DNA of 64,000 nt from Saprospiraceae bacterium (lineage in GTDB: Bacteria > Bacteroidota > Bacteroidia > Chitinophagales > Saprospiraceae), in contig JANQQI010000126.1 in the NCBI GenBank assembly GCA_028285085.1, forward strand, positions 1 through 64,000, written 5' to 3'. Of the stretch, positions 56,931 to 64,000 are shown one piece after another. Under the pieces are notes generated by a model. That model was not told the origin of the DNA and searched no databases. It saw only the letters and a program-made list of their open reading frames with translations. Each line of letters starts with the position of its first letter. Position 1 is the stretch's first letter. A program made the position numbers and the translations under genes.

Positions 56931-58181
56931 ATGGACCGACCTATCGCTCAATCTCAACGTCGCCGCAACGCTCTTTTCAAATGGCTGCGGATTCTGGGCA
57001 TCCTCTTAGTCGTTATTGCCGCCATCTGGGGATTCCGTAGCCTCCTCAAAACTCGCGTAGAGACCGATGACTTTCGTTTCGCGGAGGTCGAAATCGGTGA
57101 TCTGGAAAATACCATCTCCGCCTCTGGCACCATTATCCCAGCCTTTGAAGAACAAATCAATGCTCCGGTCAGCACAGAAATCAAATCCGTGCTCGTCCCC
57201 TCTGGCACTGCCGTACAACCCGGTGAAGTACTCATGCAACTCGACGAAGAGTTTGTTCGCTTGGAATATGAGTCTCTAAAAGATCGCCTGGCCCTGCAAG
57301 AAAACAAGATTGTGCAACTGCGTTTGCAGTATAACAAAGATGTGCGTGAGCTTGAGTACAACGATCAAATTAAAGCGTTAGAATTATCCAGTAAAGAAGC
57401 GCTGCTAGAAGATGTCCGACGTCTACGTGATATTGGCAGTGCAACACAAGAAGAAGTTGAAAAGGCAGAACTAGACCTCCAGATCGTCAAACTGGAAAAG
57501 AAGAAACTGGAAAATGAACTGGAATTCCGGCGCGAAGCGGTCAGCAGCAATCAACGGGAGTTCGAGCTTGAAGTAGAAATTCAGCAAAAGAAAATCAAAG
57601 AGTTGACCCGCAAACTTGATGAGACCAAAGTATTGGCGCCTCGAGCCGGTGTCGTCACCTGGATAAATGAAAGCATTGGTAAAAAGGCACAGGAAGGCGA
57701 GGCCCTCGTCCGTCTGGCTAATCTGGAAAGCTACCGCATTGAGGCCAGCTGTTCAGATCGCTACACCAATCTGGTCAAAGTTGGCATGCCAGTTAAAGTC
57801 CGTATCAACAAAACTTACCTGCCAGGACAAATCAGCTCAGTACTTCCCGCGGTGGAAAACAACACCGTCGAATTTATCGTCCTGCTCGAAGATCAAAAAC
57901 ATCCTGACTTACGCCCTAACATGCGCGTAGAGGTTTACATCATTTCCGATCGCAAAGAAAATGTGCTGCGTGTCCACAATGGTCCGGCCTTCACCGGTGC
58001 ACGCCAGCAGGCCCTCTTTGTCGTGCGTGGTGATCAAGCGATCCGAGAAGATGTACAAATCGGATTAACCAATCGCGACTACGTAGAAATTATCGCCGGA
58101 CGATTACAACAAGGTGATCAGATCATCATCTCCGATATGGAAAGCTACGATCATTTAGAAACTATCGAACTCAAAAAATAA
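56931..58181 (+). CDS. HlyD-type periplasmic adaptor of an ABC efflux pump
   Basis: 416 residues. Membrane helix at 20-42 (LRILGILLVVIAAIWGFRSL). The barrel-sandwich lipoyl half EEQINAPVSTEIKSVLVPSG is followed by a long coiled-coil hairpin at ~100-215 (EYESLKDRLALQENKIVQLR, EKAELDLQIVKLEKKKLENE) and the second lipoyl half VLAPRAGVVTWINESIGKKA, then the beta-barrel domain. It bridges the inner-membrane FtsX-type permeases and the TolC-like channel encoded downstream. It is the first gene of the operon, 5 bases before the TolC gene. Confidence 0.93.
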   Translation: MDRPIAQSQRRRNALFKWLRILGILLVVIAAIWGFRSLLKTRVETDDFRFAEVEIGDLENTISASGTIIPAFEEQINAPVSTEIKSVLVPSGTAVQPGEVLMQLDEEFVRLEYESLKDRLALQENKIVQLRLQYNKDVRELEYNDQIKALELSSKEALLEDVRRLRDIGSATQEEVEKAELDLQIVKLEKKKLENELEFRREAVSSNQREFELEVEIQQKKIKELTRKLDETKVLAPRAGVVTWINESIGKKAQEGEALVRLANLESYRIEASCSDRYTNLVKVGMPVKVRINKTYLPGQISSVLPAVENNTVEFIVLLEDQKHPDLRPNMRVEVYIISDRKENVLRVHNGPAFTGARQQALFVVRGDQAIREDVQIGLTNRDYVEIIAGRLQQGDQIIISDMESYDHLETIELKK

Positions 58182-58185
58182 CCCC

Positions 58186-59643
58186 ATGAAATCCTTCATC
58201 TCACTTTTTTTCAGCTTCTGGTTAGGCTTCACTGCTCTGTGTAGCGGGCAGGGCCTGCCAGATACTTTGGCCCTGGAGGATTTGCAGGAATTAGCCAGCC
58301 AACAAGCTCTTGGGCAATATCAGGCTCAGCTGAATCGCGAATCAGCTCGTTTGCAGCTATCCGTTTTCAAGGCGGGGCTGAAGCCTCAACTCAGCGGCTT
58401 TGCTAATTTCCCTAATTACAGCAAAACCTTCAGCGAAATTACACAGCCAGACGGTACAGTACTTTTTCAACCGATTACCAATAATAACTCCGGGGTAGGT
58501 CTTTTGCTCACTCAGGACATTCCCTTGACTGGTGGTACTGTTTTCCTACGCAGTAACCTACAACGCTTTGACAATTTTGAAACAAACGATAGAATCTATA
58601 ACGGCGTGCCATTCCGTTTAGGGATTATCCAGCCTTTGTTCGCCTTCAATCCATTGAAGTGGGACAAAAGGCTGGAACCCTTGCGCTTGTTTGAAGCCGA
58701 GCACCAATTTATTGCCGATCGCGAAGCGATTCGAGTCACTGCTACAGAGCTCTTTTTCAACCTCTTGTCGGCACACCAGAATTTGATAATCGCCAGCAGC
58801 AATGTCAGCACTAACGAAGCTTTGGCAGAAATTGCTCGCGAACGCTTCGAGCTGGGCAAATTATCGCGCCGCGACCTCAAACAGCTCGAGCTGGAGTTGG
58901 TGTCCGCTCGCCGCAATGCCGTCAGTGCTCGTCAGAGTGTCCAGGCTGCGACGGCTAATATCTATGCCTATCTCGGACTGGCTTATCCCGGTAATCTTCT
59001 CGTGCCTGAAGTGCCTGAGCTACGCACCGACATTGCATTGGATGCCGAACAAGCCGTACGTGAGGCCCGGGCCAATCATCCCGATCCGATTAGCTATACA
59101 CGACGCTTACTGGAAGCGGAGCGTGACTTAGCGGAAGTGAAGGGTAATGGTGGCTTACAGGCCGAGCTAGTGGCTTCCTTTGGTTTGGCGCGAAGCGGCC
59201 AGCGCCCCGAAGACATCTACCGTGATCCACAGCAGGAGCAATTGGTTCAACTACAGCTCAATGTCCCTATCGTTGATTGGGGGCGCCAGCGTAATTCGGT
59301 GGCTCGACAAAAAGTGCAGCAAGAGCTGGTGCAACGCCAGGTCGCACAGGATCAATTGGATTTCGAAACCCGCATCCAACGTCTGGTTGTCCAATTGCAG
59401 GAGTTACAACGAGAAGTCGAATTGATGGAAGAAGTGGTCCAATTAGCGCAAGAGCAATTTGAGATCACCCGCGAAAGCTACGTACTCGGCGCGGTAAGTA
59501 TTACCGACCTGAGCTTATCACAAGGCTTTAAAGACCGCAACCTCAGAGACTATATCAATACCCTCGGTGAATACTGGAATCGCTATCTCGAACTGCGCTC
59601 ATTGACACTTTACGATTTTGAACAACAGCAGAAGATATTTTAA
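58186..59643 (+). CDS. TolC-family outer-membrane channel
   Basis: 485 residues, signal peptide MKSFISLFFSFWLGFTALCSG. Two long helical repeats with the outer-membrane-efflux pattern: LQLSVFKAGLKPQLSGFANF, LLTQDIPLTGGTVFLRSNLQ, then VPIVDWGRQRNSVARQKVQQ and ITRESYVLGAVSITDLSLSQ. It forms the trimeric outer-membrane channel of the tripartite pump. Located 5 bases after the adaptor gene. Confidence 0.93.
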   Translation: MKSFISLFFSFWLGFTALCSGQGLPDTLALEDLQELASQQALGQYQAQLNRESARLQLSVFKAGLKPQLSGFANFPNYSKTFSEITQPDGTVLFQPITNNNSGVGLLLTQDIPLTGGTVFLRSNLQRFDNFETNDRIYNGVPFRLGIIQPLFAFNPLKWDKRLEPLRLFEAEHQFIADREAIRVTATELFFNLLSAHQNLIIASSNVSTNEALAEIARERFELGKLSRRDLKQLELELVSARRNAVSARQSVQAATANIYAYLGLAYPGNLLVPEVPELRTDIALDAEQAVREARANHPDPISYTRRLLEAERDLAEVKGNGGLQAELVASFGLARSGQRPEDIYRDPQQEQLVQLQLNVPIVDWGRQRNSVARQKVQQELVQRQVAQDQLDFETRIQRLVVQLQELQREVELMEEVVQLAQEQFEITRESYVLGAVSITDLSLSQGFKDRNLRDYINTLGEYWNRYLELRSLTLYDFEQQQKIF

Positions 59644-59657
59644 TCCACTAAAAATAA

Positions 59658-60332
59658 ATGCACGTCATGATATCATTAAAAGACATCAACAAAGTATACC
59701 GCACAAAGACGGTAGAAACCCTTGCCCTTAACAATATTAGCTTGAACGTCCCCAAAGGAGAATTCCTTTCCATCATGGGACCATCAGGGTGCGGTAAAAG
59801 TACTCTGCTCAACATCATTGGACTGATTGATGAGCCCAGCGGTGGTCAGGTCAGCATCGATGGGCAAAACATCAGCAACTATAACAGTAAGGCCATTGCA
59901 CGGTTTCGCAATGAAAAGTTAGGCTTCATTTTCCAAAGCTTCCATTTGATTTCTGATTTATCGGTGATTGACAATGTTGAACTTCCACTCATTTATCGCA
60001 AAGTCGGGGCGAAGCAACGCCGCGAGATGGCCGAAGAGGCTTTGACCCAAGTGGGGTTGAAAAATCGGATGCGTCATTTTCCTTCTCAGCTTTCAGGCGG
60101 GCAGAAGCAGCGGGTGGCGATTGCCCGAGCGATCGTGGGAAAGCCATCGATCATCCTCGCGGATGAGCCGACGGGTAATCTCGATAGTGTCATGGGCAAC
60201 GAGGTGATGGATATCCTGCTCAACCTCAATAACAACTCTGGGACGACCATCGTCATGGTAACCCACGACGAAAGTATGGCCCGCAAGACGAATCGCTTAG
60301 TTCGTTTGTTCGACGGCAGTCAAGTTCAATAA
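59658..60332 (+). CDS. MacB/LolD-type ABC transporter ATPase
   Basis: 224 residues. Walker A GPSGCGKST (about 41-49), signature LSGGQKQRVAIARAI, Walker B IILADEPTGNLD and H-loop MVTHDE. This is the MacB/LolD subfamily that drives FtsX-type permeases mechanically rather than pumping through them. An in-frame ATG three codons in (MISLKDINKVY) is an alternative start. It is the energy source of the pump encoded here. Confidence 0.94.
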   Translation: MHVMISLKDINKVYRTKTVETLALNNISLNVPKGEFLSIMGPSGCGKSTLLNIIGLIDEPSGGQVSIDGQNISNYNSKAIARFRNEKLGFIFQSFHLISDLSVIDNVELPLIYRKVGAKQRREMAEEALTQVGLKNRMRHFPSQLSGGQKQRVAIARAIVGKPSIILADEPTGNLDSVMGNEVMDILLNLNNNSGTTIVMVTHDESMARKTNRLVRLFDGSQVQ

Positions 60333-60359
60333 ATTCAATCACCCAGAATTATTTGCATT

Positions 60360-61697
60360 ATGTTTCAAAATTATTTCAAACTGGCGATCAAGGTACTGGG
60401 ACGCCGCAAGTTTTTCACCTTTGTCAGCTTGTTCGGTATCAGTTTTACTTTGATGATTCTCACTTTGCTCACCGCTATTCTAACCAATGAGCTCGGCTCG
60501 GCGGCACCAATGGGGGAACAAGATCGTATGGTTTTCTTGCCGCGCGTAAGTATGAAAAAAGAAATGGTGGATACCATCGCAGTTATTGATACGGTCATGT
60601 TGGACGGTGCGATGTCATTCGACACCACTTTTGAGTATAAGAACCTTGGTCGAAATATGTCTACCTCCTCCCCAAGTTTTTATTTCCTCGATGAGTTCAT
60701 GCGGGACTTAACCTCCGTCACTAAATATTCATTTTACAGTCCAAATCACACTTACGATCTGTTTTTGAATAGTAATAAACTGACTTTCAAAACCATTTTT
60801 ACCGATGCGGCTTACTGGCAGATTTACAATTTCAAATTCCTCGAAGGTAAAGCCTACAATAAAGATGCGGTGAACAACCAAGAACGTGTAGCTGTGATTA
60901 GTGAAAAAGCGGCGCTACAGTACTTCGGGAAAGTAAAAGGGGTGGTTGGCAAAACGGTTACCTTAGATCGCAAGCAATACCAGGTGGTCGGTGTCACGGC
61001 CCTTCCTAAAGTCGACCGTTCCTTTCTCAATGCTCACGTCTTTTTACCCTACACCGAACTCCCTCCAAAGGCTTTAAGTGACAAAGAATTCTTAGGGAGC
61101 TTTGATGCCGTATTCGTCGCGAGTAAACCTTCCGGTCGTGACGCCATTAAAGATGAAATCAATCGACAGGAAAAACTCATTCCAATGCCGAACCCGGATG
61201 AATATAACGTCCTGGAATTGGCCCCCTCGACTTACGCTGAACGCTACGCCACCGCTGTTCTCGGCAATGAACGAGAACCCGAAAACACGGTCCGTCAGGC
61301 TTTTATCATTGTTGCGCTCTTAATGCTATTTCTGATTTTGCTGCCTACCCTCAACCTGATTAACATTAACCTGAGTCGTATTCTGGAACGTTCTTCGGAG
61401 ATTGGTGTTCGCAAAGCTTTCGGCGCTAATTCAGGAAACATTCTTACTCAATTCGTTTTTGAAAATGTCATTCTAACCCTGATTGGTGGACTCATTGGAT
61501 TCATTTTGGCCTACATCATGATTGGCGTCATCAATGATACGCAAGCTCTGGGAGATACGATCCTGGTTTTCAACTTCAAGGTCTTTTTATACGGTCTGTT
61601 GATCTGCTTGGTATTTGGCGTTCTCTCCGGTATTCTCCCCGCCTATCGTATGTCTAAAGTCCACATTGCTAATTCTCTAAAAAGAAATGCCTTATGA
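60360..61697 (+). CDS. FtsX/MacB-type ABC transporter permease 1
   Basis: 445 residues. N-terminal helix (FFTFVSLFGISFTLMILTLL), a large periplasmic MacB_PCD domain at ~45-300, then three helices of the FtsX domain (LLMLFLILLPTLNLININLS ... IGVRKAFGANSGNILTQFVF ... VFLYGLLICLVFGVLSGILP). Its stop overlaps the start of the second permease by 4 bases, so the two probably form a heterodimer. Confidence 0.92.
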   Translation: MFQNYFKLAIKVLGRRKFFTFVSLFGISFTLMILTLLTAILTNELGSAAPMGEQDRMVFLPRVSMKKEMVDTIAVIDTVMLDGAMSFDTTFEYKNLGRNMSTSSPSFYFLDEFMRDLTSVTKYSFYSPNHTYDLFLNSNKLTFKTIFTDAAYWQIYNFKFLEGKAYNKDAVNNQERVAVISEKAALQYFGKVKGVVGKTVTLDRKQYQVVGVTALPKVDRSFLNAHVFLPYTELPPKALSDKEFLGSFDAVFVASKPSGRDAIKDEINRQEKLIPMPNPDEYNVLELAPSTYAERYATAVLGNEREPENTVRQAFIIVALLMLFLILLPTLNLININLSRILERSSEIGVRKAFGANSGNILTQFVFENVILTLIGGLIGFILAYIMIGVINDTQALGDTILVFNFKVFLYGLLICLVFGVLSGILPAYRMSKVHIANSLKRNAL

Positions 61698-62863
61698 TCA
61701 AGCATATCATAAAATTGATTTGGAATAAAAAGAAAAGCAATTTTCTCATGTTCCTCGAGATTTTCTTCTCGTTTCTCATCCTCTTTGCCGTCTTCACCTT
61801 TGTGGTCAGCAATCTACGTATGTACCAAAGTCCACTGGGATTTGATACCGAAGACATGTGGTTAGCCCATCTGTCTTTCCCCTCGGAGCTTGACTCCGCC
61901 ACGGTAGCGGATACCAAGCTACGACTGGTCCGTGAGCTTAATGCAAAGCCAGAAATCATTTCTGTAGGATTCACCAATTCGATTACGCCTTTTTCCGGCT
62001 CCACCTGGGTCACCTCCAACGATGATAATGGTTTTGACCTCCAAACCTGGGTGGTGGAAGCGGATGAGCACTATGGCCCCACGGCAGGTGTTAACATCGT
62101 CGAAGGCCGGTGGTTTAATGAAGAAGATGCGCTGGGGAAATACCCGGCTGTCGTTTTCAATCGCAAGCTTTGGGAAGAATACTTTGATGAACAGCCCGTG
62201 CTCGATAGTATTTATAAACTTAACGGCAAGGAAAACATTGTTGTGGGTATTGTAGAAAACTATAAATATAGAAGTGAGTTTGAAGAAGAATACCCGACTA
62301 CGCTGTTCCACAAACCAGTCCATGATGCAGGACTTGCTTCTTTACACATTCGCCTACAACCCGGCACTTCTGTTCAATTTGAAGAAGAGGTTAACCAAAC
62401 CATTGCAGGAATCACTAAACGGTCCGATTTCATTATCGAAAACCTAGATGAGAAGCGTAAGGATAATAGCCGTTCCACCTGGATTCCGATGATTACCTTA
62501 CTGAGTATTTGTTTGTTTTTGATTCTGAATGTAGCACTTGGACTGTTCGGCGTACTGTGGTACAACATTAGCAAGCGACGTTCCGAAATCGGCTTGCGGC
62601 GCGCATTGGGAGCTACCGCCGACAATATCTCTTTTCAATTCATTAGCGAAATCATGCTAGTCACTATCGCGGGGATTTTGGCGGGGAGTTTTTTCACCTT
62701 GCAATTTCCGTTAATGAAATTATTAGAAGTAGAAAACATCGACTATTATTATGCGATGGGCCTATCGGCATTGATCATTACCGTATTAGTCTTGGTTTGT
62801 GCTTTTTATCCTAGCCGACAAGCCGCCGGAATCAATCCAGCTATCGCCTTACACGAGGATTAG
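61694..62863 (+). CDS. FtsX/MacB-type ABC transporter permease 2
   Basis: 389 residues. Same plan as the preceding gene: N-terminal helix (FLEIFFSFLILFAVFTFVV), periplasmic domain with TPFSGSTWVTSN, and the FtsX triple helix (LLSICLFLILNVALGLFGVL, SEIGLRRALGATADNISFQF, LIITVLVLVCAFYPSRQAAG), ending INPAIALHED. The 4-base overlap with permease 1 indicates coupled translation. Confidence 0.92.
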   Translation: MIKHIIKLIWNKKKSNFLMFLEIFFSFLILFAVFTFVVSNLRMYQSPLGFDTEDMWLAHLSFPSELDSATVADTKLRLVRELNAKPEIISVGFTNSITPFSGSTWVTSNDDNGFDLQTWVVEADEHYGPTAGVNIVEGRWFNEEDALGKYPAVVFNRKLWEEYFDEQPVLDSIYKLNGKENIVVGIVENYKYRSEFEEEYPTTLFHKPVHDAGLASLHIRLQPGTSVQFEEEVNQTIAGITKRSDFIIENLDEKRKDNSRSTWIPMITLLSICLFLILNVALGLFGVLWYNISKRRSEIGLRRALGATADNISFQFISEIMLVTIAGILAGSFFTLQFPLMKLLEVENIDYYYAMGLSALIITVLVLVCAFYPSRQAAGINPAIALHED

Positions 62864-62868
62864 AACGC

Positions 62869-64000
62869 ATGCAGACAAAAGAGATATTACTCATTGACGA
62901 CGATCAGACCGTTTGTATTTCAATTGGTCTACTGCTCAAACGAGCCGGTTTTAGGAGTCGGAGTGTGCACCGTCCTAGAGATATTTTTCCGGCTTTGGCC
63001 GAAAAACTGCCCGACCTTGTCCTACTGGACATGAATTTTACTATTGAAACGACAGGACGAAAAGGTCTCGAAATCCTCAATAATATTCGACAGGAATACC
63101 CTCAACTCCCCGTCATCTTGATGACGGGCTGGGCGACGGTACAACTGGCCGTAGAAGGTATGAAGGCTGGCGCCCGGGATTTCATCGCAAAACCTTGGGA
63201 TAATAAGCAATTGCTATCGTCCATCAAGACAATTCTGGCGCTGGATACGCCAGCACCCCAGGATAGCAAAAGTACCCCTACGGGCTTCGAACATATTGTT
63301 GGAGCCAACCCGGATTTCAAGGATATTTTGGCCGTAGCGCAGCGAGTCAGTAAAACGGACGCCAGCGTCCTCATCTGCGGGGAAAGCGGTACCGGCAAAG
63401 AATTGATTGCCGAAGCAATCCACTACGAAAGTGAGCGCGCCCAACATCCTTTTGTAAAGGTGAACCTCGGAGGTATTTCCGCCTCCTTGTTCGAAAGCGA
63501 AATGTTTGGACATAAAAAAGGGGCATACACCGATGCCATAGCGGATCGGAAAGGGCGTTTTGAGCTGGCTGATCGCGGTACCATCTTTTTGGACGAAATC
63601 GGTGATCTGGCGATGAGCAGTCAGGTAAAGCTACTGCGTGTACTCCAGGAAAAGACCTTTGAGGTCTTGGGTAGTAGTACGCCTATTCGTACAGATTTTC
63701 GGGTACTCAGCGCCACCAACAAGGATTTGGAATACATGGTGACCCAAGGTGGCTTCCGCGAAGATCTCTATTACCGGATCAATTTGATCAAGATCGAGCT
63801 ACCGCCTTTGCGGGAGCGGGCCTCGGATATTCCCTTGCTGGCCACACGTTTTATCGATAATTTGAAGATCGTGTACCAGCGCCCCGATTTGCACGCCAGC
63901 CCCGAGGCGCTGGCCTGGTTGGCACAGCAAAACTTTCCGGGCAATATCCGACAACTGAAAAACCTCGTGGAGCGGACCCTGTTGATTCATCCCGGCCCGC
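62869..64000 (+). CDS. Sigma-54-dependent NtrC-family response regulator (truncated at window edge)
   Basis: At least 377 residues; the frame continues past the right edge. Receiver domain 1-120: DDD near 10-12, phospho-acceptor Asp in VLLDMNFT (about residue 54), Lys in FIAKPW. AAA+ domain from ~145: Walker A GESGTGKE, the sigma-54 contact loop GAYTDA in place of GAFTGA, Walker B TIFLDEIGD, and sensor/arginine region RVLSATNKDL ... FREDLYYRI. The C-terminal Fis-type helix-turn-helix is outside the window. Start ATG 62869 follows the permease stop by 5 bases, so it is in the operon. It is the likely activator of the sigma-54-like promoter at 56876, i.e. autoregulation. Confidence 0.92.
   Translation, partial: MQTKEILLIDDDQTVCISIGLLLKRAGFRSRSVHRPRDIFPALAEKLPDLVLLDMNFTIETTGRKGLEILNNIRQEYPQLPVILMTGWATVQLAVEGMKAGARDFIAKPWDNKQLLSSIKTILALDTPAPQDSKSTPTGFEHIVGANPDFKDILAVAQRVSKTDASVLICGESGTGKELIAEAIHYESERAQHPFVKVNLGGISASLFESEMFGHKKGAYTDAIADRKGRFELADRGTIFLDEIGDLAMSSQVKLLRVLQEKTFEVLGSSTPIRTDFRVLSATNKDLEYMVTQGGFREDLYYRINLIKIELPPLRERASDIPLLATRFIDNLKIVYQRPDLHASPEALAWLAQQNFPGNIRQLKNLVERTLLIHPGP

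Noticed and set aside
1-64000. CRISPR arrays, tRNA, rRNA, insertion sequences
   Set aside because: I saw no regularly spaced identical repeats, no cloverleaf with a GGTTCGA-type T arm in place, and no transposase-like protein. Integration sites flanking the gasdermin island could not be judged because its left flank is cut by the window.

Overview
The window looks like a chromosomal stretch of a marine or soil Bacteroidota, most likely of the Saprospiria type. This rests on gliding-motility genes gldA-gldF-gldG, type IX secretion C-terminal sorting domains, TonB-dependent receptors with carboxypeptidase-like N-terminal domains, a DUF4249 lipoprotein, LytS/LytTR signalling, and weak or absent Shine-Dalgarno sequences. 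The genus cannot be fixed from the sequence alone.

Positions 1-466 hold the C-terminal half of a GH25 lysozyme cut by the window edge. Positions 644-16396 hold a seven-gene co-directional island that I read as a cell-suicide, probably anti-phage, system: (1) an active-looking caspase fused to an SGNH hydrolase; (2) a bacterial gasdermin with an N-terminal cysteine at position 4; (3) a CHAT protease with a long C-terminal region lacking a P-loop; (4) a MoxR-type AAA+ ATPase; (5) a vWA protein with a degenerate metal site; (6) a 1694-residue protein with two caspase domains and an SGNH domain that have all lost their catalytic residues, plus leucine-rich repeats; (7) a membrane-spanning CHAT protein with periplasmic carboxypeptidase-regulatory-like repeats. 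The likely logic is that the MoxR/vWA/pseudoenzyme module senses or remodels, one or more of three intact caspase-fold proteases is released, the gasdermin is cleaved near its C terminus, and the inner membrane is permeabilised. Gasdermin plus protease pairs and MoxR-vWA conflict systems are known separately. I do not recall this exact combination being described.

Positions 17056-24136 carry four tandem paralogues encoding secreted, cysteine-rich, PKD-like proteins with nearly identical type IX sorting domains; leaders and terminators were duplicated with them. Positions 24283-31904 hold an unrecognised gene, a LytS/LytTR two-component pair, a Spy/CpxP-like periplasmic protein, a large outer-membrane beta-barrel receptor and a START-domain protein. 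On the minus strand from 32307 to 45063 are a CotH/lamin-tail T9SS protein, an M1 peptidase, a TonB receptor coupled to a thioredoxin-like protein behind a four-copy operator array, and the DUF4340-gldG-gldF-gldA cluster.

A plus-strand sulfatase lipoprotein (45198-46580) is followed by minus-strand genes for a DUF4249 lipoprotein, a TonB receptor with STN domain, a T9SS cargo protein, an O-antigen-ligase/TPR protein, an anti-sigma-like TPR protein and an ECF sigma factor. The right end (56931-64000) is a plus-strand tripartite ABC efflux operon: HlyD-type adaptor, TolC-type channel, MacB/LolD-type ATPase, two FtsX-type permeases, and a sigma-54-dependent response regulator cut by the window edge. 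A sigma-54-like promoter lies just upstream of this operon. I saw no tRNA, rRNA, CRISPR array or transposase gene.
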